Part shown: positions 14,553-23,048 of the stretch, in pieces
How the letters are laid out: each line of letters starts with the position of its first letter
How positions within the stretch are numbered: position 1 is the stretch's first letter
Source: Methylocystis sp.
GTDB taxonomy: Bacteria > Pseudomonadota > Alphaproteobacteria > Rhizobiales > Beijerinckiaceae
Direction: 5' to 3'
DNA length: 51,525 nt
Assembly: GCF_021731785.1 (NCBI RefSeq)
Contig: NZ_JAKFWS010000037.1
Span: 1-51,525 of the forward strand
Translations under genes and position numbers: made by a program
Notes under the pieces: model-generated
The model's database searches: none
Told to the model about the DNA's origin: nothing
Seen by the model: only the letters and a program-made list of their open reading frames with translations

Positions 14553-15254
14553 TCAGTCATCAGCAAGCGTAAAGCGATGAAGGAGCCCCCCGATGACGGC
14601 GCCAAGCAGCGGCGCAACCCAGAACAGCCAAAGCTGCTCGAGCGCCCATCCGCCAACGAAGAGCGCCTGGCTCGTCGAGCGCGCAGGGTTCACGGAAGCG
14701 TTGGTGATGGGGATGTCGACCAGATGGATCAGCGTTAGCGCCAGTCCGATGGCGATCGCCGCGAAGCCGACCGGCGCGCGGCCTTCAGTTGTTCCAAGAA
14801 TAACAAGCAGGAAAAAGGCTGTCAGCACGATTTCGGCCAGAAGGCCGGACTGCCATGTGTAGCCATTCGGCGAATGTTCGTCATAGCCGTTAGCGGCGAA
14901 GCCGTTGGCAAGCGAAAAATCGATATTGCCCTGAGCGATCTTGAGCAGCACGAATGCCGCAAATGTCGCACCAAGAAGCTGCACCACCCAAAAAGGCACG
15001 ACCTCCTTCCACGGGAAGCGGCCAGCCGTTGCGACGCCGAGCGTCACTGCCGGATTGAAATGGCCGCCCGATACGGGGCCGAAGGCGTAAGCACCCGTCA
15101 GCACGGTGAGCCCGAAGGCCAGCGACACGCCGAGGAACCCAATGCCGAGTTGCGGAAAACCGGCGGAAATCACGGCGCTGCCACAGCCGCCGAAGACGAG
15201 CCAAAAAGTCCCAAGAAATTCCGCAAGAAGTCTGCGTGTAAGAGAATATCGCAT
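14553..15254 (-). CDS. aqpZ: Aquaporin Z
   Basis: 233 residues from ATG 15254, with GGAGAT upstream; the longer frame to 15329 lacks similarity. Six membrane helices and both half-helix motifs are present: [10 protein letters not shown] after helix 2 and [13 protein letters not shown] after helix 5. The selectivity filter of the water-specific type is plausible, with the Arg following the second NPA. It forms a tetrameric water channel in the inner membrane. It stands alone between remnants, in an accessory stretch, and may have been brought in with them. Confidence 0.92.
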   Translation of the reverse strand: MRYSLTRRLLAEFLGTFWLVFGGCGSAVISAGFPQLGIGFLGVSLAFGLTVLTGAYAFGPVSGGHFNPAVTLGVATAGRFPWKEVVPFWVVQLLGATFAAFVLLKIAQGNIDFSLANGFAANGYDEHSPNGYTWQSGLLAEIVLTAFFLLVILGTTEGRAPVGFAAIAIGLALTLIHLVDIPITNASVNPARSTSQALFVGGWALEQLWLFWVAPLLGAVIGGLLHRFTLADD

Positions 15255-15588
15255 TTCAGGATCTCCATTTGCGAGTGGCCAAAACAAGTCGGAAGCTTTC
15301 CGTCTGGGCCTAAGAAATGCACAAACCACGCCCCTAGAACTGCCGACGCTAACAAAGCTCCAATTGCCGCCAGGCCTTCTTGATCATGACGCTCTCCGCG
15401 TAGATCGCGCTGATTCGAGAAGCGGCTATCATATGACCTTCCTCAACCGCACGCCCGGCCCGCCTAATTGGCGTCCCTGGGTCCGTAGTGGAAGCGCTCG
15501 ATTTCTGAAGCCGAATAAACTCTGCCAGCCGAAGTAATCTTTGCGATCTCCTGTTGCTCTCACAACGCGAAGGATAGAGGTTCGCATC

Positions 15589-15973
15589 ATGGCTAAGAGC
15601 AAAAGATATCACAAACGAGACCCGCGAGCGTTCGGGCGCTCTTATTGAAGCGCTTCGCGAGGCCGGCGTTGATCCTGACCTGACAATGCGGGTTTTCGAC
15701 TGCATCAAAACCGAACGCGCCGCGGCCATCGCGAAGGCGGTGCGCCTTTTCTACAATCCCGACGAAGGCGACCCGATCACTCCCGGCCAGTTCGACGACG
15801 AACTCGCCAACATGACGCGCCGCATGTGGGGACTCGTCTGTACGATCGGCGACGTTATGAGCGATCGCGAGGGCGCTGGCGTTATGCAAATTGCGAACGA
15901 TGTTGCCCGCGAAATGGAACGGCTCGCCGAGGCGTTCGAGGCCGAGCGCTGGCTCGCGAAGGAGCCGGCATGA
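15589..15973 (+). pseudogene. Conserved small gene broken by a one-base shift in an A run
   Basis: ATG 15589 follows AGAGG and opens MAKSK; after a run of four A (about 15601-15604) the frame is lost. If one A is removed the reading continues DITNETRERSGALIEALREA, GVDPDLTMRVFDCIKTERAA and so on to the stop at 15973, giving about 127 residues. The intact 95-codon part from ATG 15686 has no ribosome site. The body is helical (MTRRMWGLVCTIGDVMSDRE, NDVAREMERLAEAFEAERW). A further 27-codon frame (15970-16053) overlaps its stop as ATGA. No family recognised; probably mobile-element cargo. Sequencing error is an alternative. Confidence 0.55.
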
Positions 15974-16355
15974 ACGCGCCCGTCAACGCCACGCTCCCGC
16001 AGTTATGGCTCCGCGTTCAACGGCTGAGGCTCGCGCGTTGGCTTTTCGCTTGAGCCGAGCATTGCGTGATCTTGGCGAGGTTCTGACCCCGCGGCTCCAA
16101 CCGCCCCGGCGGCCAGCGTCGGACCGGCTAGGCCGCCCGAAGCCAGGGCACCGATGCCAGCGCCGCTTTCGGGGTCACGGTGGGGCGTTTCGCTTCTCTT
16201 GTCTTCCCGTTATATGAGATCAATCGAATTTCGGCCGAACGATCTTGCTTTCGGGCATTTGGGCGCGTTGGCATCTGACTTCCTATCCAGAACTTCGATT
16301 TTCGCGCTGTCGCAATCCCGCAGCAGGCCGATGCTTGTTCTTGAAAGGACATCGC

Positions 16356-16568
16356 ATGCCAACTGGAACCGTAAAATGGTTTAACGCCCAGAAAGGCTTC
16401 GGCTTTATTCAGCCGGAATCAGGCGGTCCGGACGTATTCGTCCATATCAGCGCAGTCGAACGTGCGGGGATGCGTGACCTCAAGGAAGGTCAGAAGCTAA
16501 ATTACGAAATCTTGGTCGATCAACGCAGTGGCAAATCCTCAGCAGACAACTTGCAACCTGCGGACTGA
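16356..16568 (+). CDS. cspA: Cold-shock protein (CspA family)
   Basis: 70 residues from ATG 16356, with AAAGGA eight bases upstream; longer frames are not needed. The cold-shock domain is complete: [20 protein letters not shown] carries RNP1, and [13 protein letters not shown] carries RNP2. It binds single-stranded RNA and DNA and prevents secondary structure. Such genes usually have a long structured leader that controls translation at low temperature; the 300 bp upstream are gene-free, which would allow that, but I see no defined element. The symbol marks the family only; which paralogue it is cannot be told. Confidence 0.93.
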   Translation: MPTGTVKWFNAQKGFGFIQPESGGPDVFVHISAVERAGMRDLKEGQKLNYEILVDQRSGKSSADNLQPAD

Positions 16569-17144
16569 TGAACGGCGTCATTGGGCATGGGGCGACGAGA
16601 CTGGTTGACCTCAATCTGCCGCCCCCGCCACGCCCGAGCAAAGGCGTCGGGCGCACTGACGGTGGGTTCGGCTCAGCGTCAGCTCCAGCCGGGTAACTTC
16701 GCCTTGGTGGCCAAAGACGCGCTGGGACGATGACTCGGGCGCGTCTGACCAACTTGCAAGCAAATTGATCCGCATAAAAGCCCGCAGCCCTCATCGAAGC
16801 CGCGGGCAAGGGACGGAGTGCGCCCACCTATCGCAATGGCTCTCCGAAGGCAGGCATTTGTCAGAATAGCCGCTGCTGGCGCGATGAAAAGTATCGTCCT
16901 CCGATCAGCCGGCGTGAAGCTGAAAAAAGAGCCGCGACCGTGGAGTCGAGGGAATGATGACAGAAGAAGGTCGCCATGAGAGCGACGCCGACCAATTAGC
17001 TCTGAAACGCGCCGAGGCAAGCGTGGCAGGCGCAGGCGACGCTTAGCGCCCGAACGTCATTTGAACCGTTGCTTCCCATTACCGCCTGCCTATGATCTGG
17101 GATCGTGACGACTGCGCCCTTGTAAACAACCGGGAGAATGACCG
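16569..17144. other. Gene-free stretch
   Basis: I see no supported gene, only overlapping shadow frames without ribosome sites. No repeat of note and no clear terminator after cspA. Confidence 0.5.
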
Positions 17145-17309
17145 ATGGCCGCCCACAGCGAGAGCGAGATTACCGCCATTTCCGGCGCCGCGATCGGCGC
17201 AGCAGTCGGCGCCGTGATCGGCTCATTCTTCGGCTTGATCGGAACTGCAGTGGGCGCATTCCTTGGAGCTATGATTGGCGCGGCAGCTCGTCTCGCGAAA
17301 CACGTTTGA
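17145..17309 (+). CDS. Glycine-zipper small membrane peptide, 54 aa
   Basis: 54 residues with GGGAG ten bases before the ATG. A polar start (MAAHSESEITAIS) is followed by about 35 residues of small-residue spacing, GAAIGAAVGAVIGSFFGLIG then TAVGAFLGAMIGAA, and a basic end (RLAKHV). Repeated GxxxG spacing favours packing of membrane helices and is seen in glycine-zipper outer-membrane proteins and some two-peptide bacteriocins. There is no cleavable signal. It stands alone, with no immunity or transporter gene beside it. The gene is convincing; the function is open. Confidence 0.65.
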   Translation: MAAHSESEITAISGAAIGAAVGAVIGSFFGLIGTAVGAFLGAMIGAAARLAKHV

Positions 17310-17787
17310 TCGAGCGCGCTCGCTTTGCGCGTCGGCGTCTTCGCTTATCTTTGGCCGCCCAAGCGTCGATTAGGAAGCCTCAGCGCTGAAGCTGAAGCAA
17401 CAGCATCATAGCGCCGGACGCGACCACGGCATTAGCGATCGGGGCGCGGATCATGCGCTTCAAGCTCGACTTCGATTCCGTCGCCGACACCCTCGATGAC
17501 TTCGACAAATGATTTTGGCCTTCCAGTCTGCGCCAAGTTTTTTCCCTGCCATCAACGAGCGGACGGAGCTTGCCCCGTCTCTGCGGCGCTCGATCGGCCG
17601 CCGCGTCTCACTGAGACCATGTCGTGGCGGAGCCGCGTCGCTCGGAGGCGGTCACCCGCGCCAAGAGATCAAGCCTGACGACTTCTCCTGCCTTCACGCG
17701 ACAGGTTTTTCAGCAACCTGCTAAAGCTAACGGGCGTCGTCTCGGGCCGACGCAGCGGCGAAACTTTCAAGCAGGGCGAAAGAGTCG
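17310..17787. other. Mostly gene-free stretch with a small remnant frame
   Basis: A short frame ending at 17513 (MRFKLDFDSVADTLDDFDK from ATG 17455) may be the tail of a lost gene, since the frame is open upstream without another start. Otherwise I see nothing supported. Confidence 0.35.
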
Positions 17788-18621
17788 ATGCAGACATATC
17801 TGAAAGATTGCCGCTGGGACCGTTTTATCCTGCTGCGCGGCGATCTCATCAGCCAGAATGTAGATATGTACGGCGAATGGGCGGAGGCCGAGGTCGACCT
17901 GTTTCGCGCTCTGCTGCCGGCAAACGGAATCTGCGTCGAGGTCGGCTCGAACATGGGGCTGCACGCCATACCGCTTTCGATCATCTGCGAACACGGCCGA
18001 ATTTATGCCTACGAGCCGCAGCGGCCGATCTTTCACATTCTGTGCGGCAATATTGCTCTCAACAACCGGCTGAACATCGTCGCCCGAAACCTCGCTGTCG
18101 GCGAACAATGCGGGGAGATTGAGATTGAAACGAGCGACTACGAACGCCCGTGGAACTATGGCGCGTTTTCGCTCTTGTCGGGGTTCAGCACAGAGGCGAG
18201 ATTCAACGGCTCGGTTTGGAACGACAAGGTCGCCATGGTTGCGTTGGACAAAGATCCCGAACTCGCTTCGCTCAGTCGCGTCGATTTCATCAAGGTCGAC
18301 GCCGAAGGACATGAGCCGCAAGTTTTGCGCGGCGCTTGCAATCTCATCGCGCGACACAAGCCCAATATCTTCCTAGAATTCAGTTCGGCCAAACAGCTTG
18401 AAGAAATCCATGAAGTATTGCAGCCGCAAGGCTGTCGCGGCTACTGGTTCTTCGCCAGCAGATTCCGCCCCCAGAACTTTGGCGCCTCGGCATTTCAGGT
18501 CGGCGGCTACGACACCAATATCATCTTCTTGCCGGAAGGCCGCGAATTGCCGGTGGGAAGCCTCAAACCAGTGATCGGGCCCAATGACGTCAACATTCCG
18601 GTTCTGACTTCGTTTCCCTAG
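17788..18621 (+). CDS. FkbM-family SAM-dependent methyltransferase
   Basis: 277 residues. The SAM-binding motif I is ICVEVGSNMGLHAIPLS at about residues 50-66, followed by IYAYEPQRPIFHILCGNIAL, which is motif II of the FkbM type with the acidic residue in the YEP turn. VDFIKVDAEGHEPQVLRG is the hallmark FkbM motif (KxDxEG). These enzymes O-methylate sugars, glycans or other small molecules. No glycan or natural-product genes are next to it, so the substrate is unknown. It is a single gene; GGGCGAAAG stands in front of the start as a weak ribosome site. Confidence 0.88.
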   Translation: MQTYLKDCRWDRFILLRGDLISQNVDMYGEWAEAEVDLFRALLPANGICVEVGSNMGLHAIPLSIICEHGRIYAYEPQRPIFHILCGNIALNNRLNIVARNLAVGEQCGEIEIETSDYERPWNYGAFSLLSGFSTEARFNGSVWNDKVAMVALDKDPELASLSRVDFIKVDAEGHEPQVLRGACNLIARHKPNIFLEFSSAKQLEEIHEVLQPQGCRGYWFFASRFRPQNFGASAFQVGGYDTNIIFLPEGRELPVGSLKPVIGPNDVNIPVLTSFP

Positions 18622-18932
18622 AGTGGGTGCAATCACATGTAACACCTTTCCGACGGGGACCTGAGTCTGCTTTTCAGGGCCCGGAGGCAGGCTTGCTTAT
18701 CTTTACCGGGCGCCGTGTCGACCTGTTCGGCCGGCTCTTGCACAGAGCGCGGGCAGCCGTTCTTGGACGATTCGCCTTGTTGATTCTCAGTGGCCTGCCA
18801 TGCAATCGGCATAGTCGCGCTTGCATTCAGCTGCGAGGCCGTCAACTCGTCTAGCGCGGAAAAAACGTTGGCTCGAAAGCCGCAGTGAACTATTGATGAG
18901 GTCCATTTCGCAAACAGAGGTAGGAGGTTCGA
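18622..18932. other. Gene-free stretch before the His-rich gene
   Basis: No supported gene. It should contain the promoter of the His-rich gene, but I see no convincing -35/-10 pair. Confidence 0.4.
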
Positions 18933-19208
18933 ATGATGCGCCTTAAGAAGATTGGGTTGGTATTCGGCCTAATGCTCGGCCCTGCTGTCATGGCTCAGGC
19001 GGCGAAAGCCCAAGATCCGATTTCAGCTCTTGGCGCGGGCGTGAATCGGGTCGGCGCCGAAGCGGGCAACGCAATAACCGGCGTATTGGACAAGGTGACG
19101 GGGAATCACACGGCGGCGCCTGTCAGCCCCTCACCGGCGATCTCGGCTGGTGAAGTCCATCATCATCATTATCGCCATCACCACCACCATCATCACCATC
19201 ATTCGTGA
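18933..19208 (+). CDS. Secreted histidine-tailed protein, 91 aa
   Basis: 91 residues with a Sec signal peptide (MRLKKIGLVFGLMLGPAVMA then QAAKAQD, probable cleavage after AKA). The mature part is short (DPISALGAGVNRVGAEAGNA) and ends in HHHHYRHHHHHHHHHS, thirteen histidines in the last sixteen residues. AGGAGG stands 5 nt before the first ATG and 8 nt before the second (18936), so the second may be the real start. Natural polyhistidine tails bind Ni, Zn, Co or Cu, so a periplasmic metal buffer is the obvious hypothesis, with the chromate locus and several metalloproteins in the same window. Not proven. Confidence 0.8.
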   Translation: MMRLKKIGLVFGLMLGPAVMAQAAKAQDPISALGAGVNRVGAEAGNAITGVLDKVTGNHTAAPVSPSPAISAGEVHHHHYRHHHHHHHHHS

Positions 19209-19398
19209 TTTTGGGCTGCGGGGTTCTCAGCCCTGTCGGTTCGAAAAGACGCCCTGCCAATCGAGCCTCAACGATTGCTGGCGGGAGAAATCTCGTGCCC
19301 CTGCATTATTGGCATCCTGCTGGGCTGCGCCGTCGCGGCGATGGTGGGCGACGCGGGGTCGCGGAGAAGGCGCGTCCCAACCGGTTCCGCCACTCAAC

Positions 19399-20214
19399 CT
19401 ATCGCGGAACGCGGCCCGACAACTGGTAGAAAAGATGTGACGTCACCAGCACATCGGGATCGGACAGATGCCGCTCAACGGCGGCGACGTCGCTCTCAAG
19501 CTCGGCCCGTCCGATAAAGCCCTGCTCGATCATCTTCTCGCGAACATTGTTGACGAAGTCGAGCAGGATCAGGCGACCCGGATTGCGCGCCGAGGAGACA
19601 TAGGCGACCGCCTCGACATGGATGTCCGTGACGCCGGCCGCGCGGAAAAGCGAATGCGTGCGTCGACCGATGCAAAGGTCGATCCCTTGCGCGTCCGAAT
19701 AGGCTTTATAGGCGTCGAGAAGACGGATCCATTCGGCGCTGGGCGGGTCGCAATTTAACGAAAGCAGGTCAGCCTCGAAGCTCGCGACCCAGCCGCCGGG
19801 GCGGACGAGCGACGCCATTTCGCGCACGATACGCTGAGGGTCCGGCACGTTGACAAGAACGAGTCGCATATGGGCGCCATCGAAGGACGCGCGGGGCTGT
19901 CCGGTGTCGAACGCGTCCCCCTCGATGACCTCGACCTGTGATAGAGCGCGCTCGGCGACATAGCGGCGCGCCAGGCTGGCGAAACGGGCGTCGCGCTCAA
20001 GGCCGATCACCGATCCGCCGGGACCGACGCGCTCGGCCAAGAGACTCAACACATAACCGGGGCCACACCCCAGATCGATGACTCGTTCGCCGGGCTTGAT
20101 TCCGAGCCTGTCCAATTGAGCTTGTGTCACGGGCGCGAGAACGGCGCTCTGGCTGTCGAGCCGCGCCTGTTCGGCTTCACTGCAGCCGAGGAGGTAACAG
20201 CCGCTGTCAGTCAC
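19399..20214 (-). CDS. Class I SAM-dependent methyltransferase
   Basis: 271 residues. Motif I is VIDLGCGPGYVLSLLAERVG, followed by VIGLERDARFASLARRYV (motif II acidic residue E), EVIEGDAFDTG and VPDPQRIVREMASLVRPGGW, all typical of the UbiE/arsenite-type small-molecule methyltransferase fold. The C-terminal 110 residues form a cap with no clear match. The substrate cannot be told from sequence. The next gene on the same strand, an SDR, starts 90 bp upstream, so the two may be transcribed together. Confidence 0.85.
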   Translation of the reverse strand: MTDSGCYLLGCSEAEQARLDSQSAVLAPVTQAQLDRLGIKPGERVIDLGCGPGYVLSLLAERVGPGGSVIGLERDARFASLARRYVAERALSQVEVIEGDAFDTGQPRASFDGAHMRLVLVNVPDPQRIVREMASLVRPGGWVASFEADLLSLNCDPPSAEWIRLLDAYKAYSDAQGIDLCIGRRTHSLFRAAGVTDIHVEAVAYVSSARNPGRLILLDFVNNVREKMIEQGFIGRAELESDVAAVERHLSDPDVLVTSHLFYQLSGRVPR

Positions 20215-20303
20215 GCATTCCCCATCCTACGCTCATGCGAACCGTGGGCTCGCAACATCGCGAACTATGCGCTGGGGCGGCTCCCGAAATCAATGATCCC
20301 GCG

Positions 20304-21089
20304 TCAGCGATCCATGTCCTGAAGCGCCATCAGCGACTCGGGCAATACCTGCCCGCCGTCGATCACCAGCGTTTGGCCGGTGATGTAGCCGGCTTCGTCG
20401 CTGGCGAAAAACAGCGTGGCATAGGCGATGTCCTCGACGCTCCCGAGCCGGCGTTGGGGAATCGAGGCGGTCATTTTTGCTGCATAGTCCTCGCCGAGCG
20501 CGTCGAGTCCTTCTGTGCGCACATTGCCGGGCAGAACGGCGTTGATGGTGATCCCGAGCGGCGTCAGTTCCAGCGCCGCGGTGCGCATGAACCCAAGTTG
20601 TCCCGCCTTGCTCGCCGCATAATGCGTCCAGCCGGGATAGCGGGTGATCGGGCCGGTGATCGATGAGGTCAGCACGATCCGCCCGCGGCCGCTGCGCGCC
20701 AGCGCAGGCGTGCAGGCCCGCACGCACAGAAAGGCGCCGGCGAGGTTGGTGGACAGCACCTCGTTCCATTGCTCCAGAGTCATCTCCAGCAGACGGGCGG
20801 CGGGAAAGACGCCGGCGTTGGCGCAGAGAATGTCGATGCCGCCGTGCCGCTCGACCGCAGCACCGGCCATGCGCGCGACATCGCCGGGATCACCGACGTC
20901 CGCGGCGAAACCGTTGGCCTGTCCGCCATCGGCCCGGATCACGGCCGCCGTCGCGTCGGCCTGCGCGAGGTCGCGGCCGACCACCAGCACCTGCGCGCCC
21001 TTGGCCGCGAAGACGCGGGCAACGCCGCGACCGATGCCCCGGCTGCCGCCAGTGACGATAACCGACCGACCGGCGATTGAGGTGAGCAT
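20304..21089 (-). CDS. Short-chain dehydrogenase/reductase, FabG-like
   Basis: 261 residues. Cofactor motif TGGSRGIGRG near the N-terminus, then CANAGVF, the catalytic Ser in LTSSITGP and YAASK with the Tyr/Lys pair, and the C-terminal TGQTLVIDGGQVLPE. The residues after strand 2 (VVGRDLAQAD) with an Arg favour NADP(H). It probably reduces a ketone or oxidises an alcohol; the natural substrate is unknown. It is upstream of the methyltransferase on the same strand. Confidence 0.9.
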   Translation of the reverse strand: MLTSIAGRSVIVTGGSRGIGRGVARVFAAKGAQVLVVGRDLAQADATAAVIRADGGQANGFAADVGDPGDVARMAGAAVERHGGIDILCANAGVFPAARLLEMTLEQWNEVLSTNLAGAFLCVRACTPALARSGRGRIVLTSSITGPITRYPGWTHYAASKAGQLGFMRTAALELTPLGITINAVLPGNVRTEGLDALGEDYAAKMTASIPQRRLGSVEDIAYATLFFASDEAGYITGQTLVIDGGQVLPESLMALQDMDR

Positions 21090-21386
21090 TTTACCATCTC
21101 TCCGCTCGTTCCGACGACGGACGCTGCGTCGAGCGGCCGCAAGCGGAACATAGCAGGCCGCCGACCGAATCTGCAGCGGCGCGGAAAGGTGAAGGTGAAT
21201 GCTTCAACGCTCTTGCTTTTTCCAATGGTGACCGAGTCCGCCTCGGCGCATCAGACAATTCTGCAAAGAGAGATTTGTGAACTTCGTCCAAGTCGACTCG
21301 GCGAGCTGCAATTCCACAACGACGACAAGCGGCGGCCGGGCTTGTTATCGCCGCAAGTTTGGACGGCTTGTGAATTCAGCGCTTGA

Positions 21387-21764
21387 TCAGCAAACTCTTC
21401 GCGGAAAATTTATCACGTTTCCGCCTCGCCGCGAGGCGGCGATCACCGCCCCCTTTATGTCGCTCGCAGCCTCGCGCACCGAGCGCCGCAAGAACGAGCC
21501 GGCGGGACCGTCGTAGTTCATGCTCAGCAAGTCATGCGCGCATTGCTCCGCGCGAACGAGCGACGCCTCCGCCAATTGGGGAACAGGATCGTCCTCCGAT
21601 AAATTGGCCAATGCGTTCAATTCGCTTTCGAGCTCCCGGCGCGCGAATTCCGGCAGCGCGGCAAGCACTTCTCGCTCGAAATAGGTTCGAAACTTATTCG
21701 CGGCCTCTTCAAACAACGCCACCGTTCGGTTGTCAGTCGAAAGCTTCGCGCTACTGGGTTTCAT
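21387..21764 (-). CDS. Hypothetical protein, 125 aa
   Basis: 125 residues, acidic and helical (ALFEEAANKFRTYFEREVLA, ARRELESELNALANLSED) with a basic end (AASRRGGNVINFPRRVC). No membrane segment or signal. The composition and length look like a real protein, but no family is recognised and no ribosome site is obvious. It stands alone; 290 bp on either side hold no gene. Confidence 0.5.
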   Translation of the reverse strand: MKPSSAKLSTDNRTVALFEEAANKFRTYFEREVLAALPEFARRELESELNALANLSEDDPVPQLAEASLVRAEQCAHDLLSMNYDGPAGSFLRRSVREAASDIKGAVIAASRRGGNVINFPRRVC

Positions 21765-22052
21765 CTCAGCCCACTCCTGCTCACCTACAGCTCAGCTTTG
21801 ACCCGCAAAAACATACGAGAATTTTGCTCGTCCATCGCGTACGTCAATTACAGAATTGCGGCAAACAAAAGGAGCAAGCAAAAAATTGAGCAGCTCCGTC
21901 AACGCTGTCAATCGCGATGACCTGTTCGCTAGGCCTTTCACTTTCGACAGGCTGAAGGAGAGTCGATCCAGAAGGACATTTGCTCTGGAGCGCTGTGTCG
22001 ATCCCGTGCGATGCGAGTCCGAGGGGCGGCGAATTGCTTTAAGAGTGGCGGC

Positions 22053-22880
22053 TTAGCGCGCCGAAATTTTCTTTTCGCTTCGCGCCGGCACGCCACGACC
22101 GGCCGAGGCGAAATGCGAGACAATCGAAATAATATCATCCTGATCCGACGATGAATCGTCATCGCCACGATCTGCGGCGTCAAGCTCGCGCAGCCGAACG
22201 AGCGCCAAGTCCCGGCGAACGATAAAGACGAAGAAGACAAAGGCGCAAATCGACAGACTTCCGACGACGACGTCAAGCACGGCGAAGGAGAAAATGCGTT
22301 GCGAGGCGAGCGCATCTCCTATCAACGCCGCGAAGAGCGACCAGCCCATCACGAGCAGCCGAACGCCCTTAGGTTCAAATCCGCCACGCGGCTGTTCTTC
22401 GCCATGGATCACGACGAGCAAATATTTGTACGAGCTGAGCAGCAAATAGAGGGAAAGAACGAGCAGCGCCGAGGGAACCGTGAAATAGGGCGAGAAGCCG
22501 AACGCCATGATCATCAGCGTTTGAGCGACGAGGTCAGCCGAATTGTCGATGAAGTATCCATAGAGCGGACGCACGGAGCCGCGACGCGCCAAAACGGCGC
22601 GCACCAGACCTTCGCTCAGCCAGTTTAACGCGAGCCCCAACGCGACAAGCGCCAGGAACCAATTTGACCAGCGGCTGGCGATGAACGCGGCGGCGACGAG
22701 GACGGCGCCAGACAGCCCAGCGAACGTAAGATGATCAGGCGAGATAGCGTCGGGAATTCGCCGCGCGATGGCGGCTGTCAGACCTCCGTCTTCGGACGAC
22801 GGGCTTTCGCTTTCTCTGAGGTTGCGCACGAGAACCTCTTCCAATCGGAAGCGACGACGAAATTTTGCGATTGAGATCAC
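22053..22880 (-). CDS. CDP-alcohol phosphatidyltransferase-like membrane protein with incomplete motif
   Basis: 275 residues with about six membrane helices. The family motif is D-G-x2-A-R-x8-G-x3-D-x3-D. Here AR, eight residues, G, three, D, three, D are all in register (AR-RGSVRPLY-G-YFI-D-NSA-D), but the first D-G is replaced by R-A. The lost Asp is a metal ligand in characterised members, so activity in phospholipid or inositol-phosphate head-group transfer is doubtful. The start (IARRIPDAISPDHLTFAG) matches the usual N-terminal PNxLT turn. The C-terminal 40 residues are charged (DAADRGDDDSSSDQDD). It is a lone gene. Confidence 0.75.
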   Translation of the reverse strand: MISIAKFRRRFRLEEVLVRNLRESESPSSEDGGLTAAIARRIPDAISPDHLTFAGLSGAVLVAAAFIASRWSNWFLALVALGLALNWLSEGLVRAVLARRGSVRPLYGYFIDNSADLVAQTLMIMAFGFSPYFTVPSALLVLSLYLLLSSYKYLLVVIHGEEQPRGGFEPKGVRLLVMGWSLFAALIGDALASQRIFSFAVLDVVVGSLSICAFVFFVFIVRRDLALVRLRELDAADRGDDDSSSDQDDIISIVSHFASAGRGVPARSEKKISAR

Positions 22881-23048
22881 CCGCGCCGCCGCGTGAGGTT
22901 AACCGCGCCATGTATTCCAAATAATCGTAGACATTTTAGCTATTTAGCAAGGCGGGTCAATCGGTTCGTGATTTCTTCCCAGCTTGATTGGCGGGCGAAT
23001 TTTCAGACGTCGCCACGGCGACAATGCTGCCTTTCGGCCGCCGCGCGC

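Noticed and set aside
16679-17020. 113-codon minus-strand frame
   Set aside because: No ribosome site, no neighbour, arginine/serine-rich shadow composition.
19150-19440. Plus-strand frame starting with poly-isoleucine
   Set aside because: It is the histidine-codon run of the His-rich gene read in another frame.
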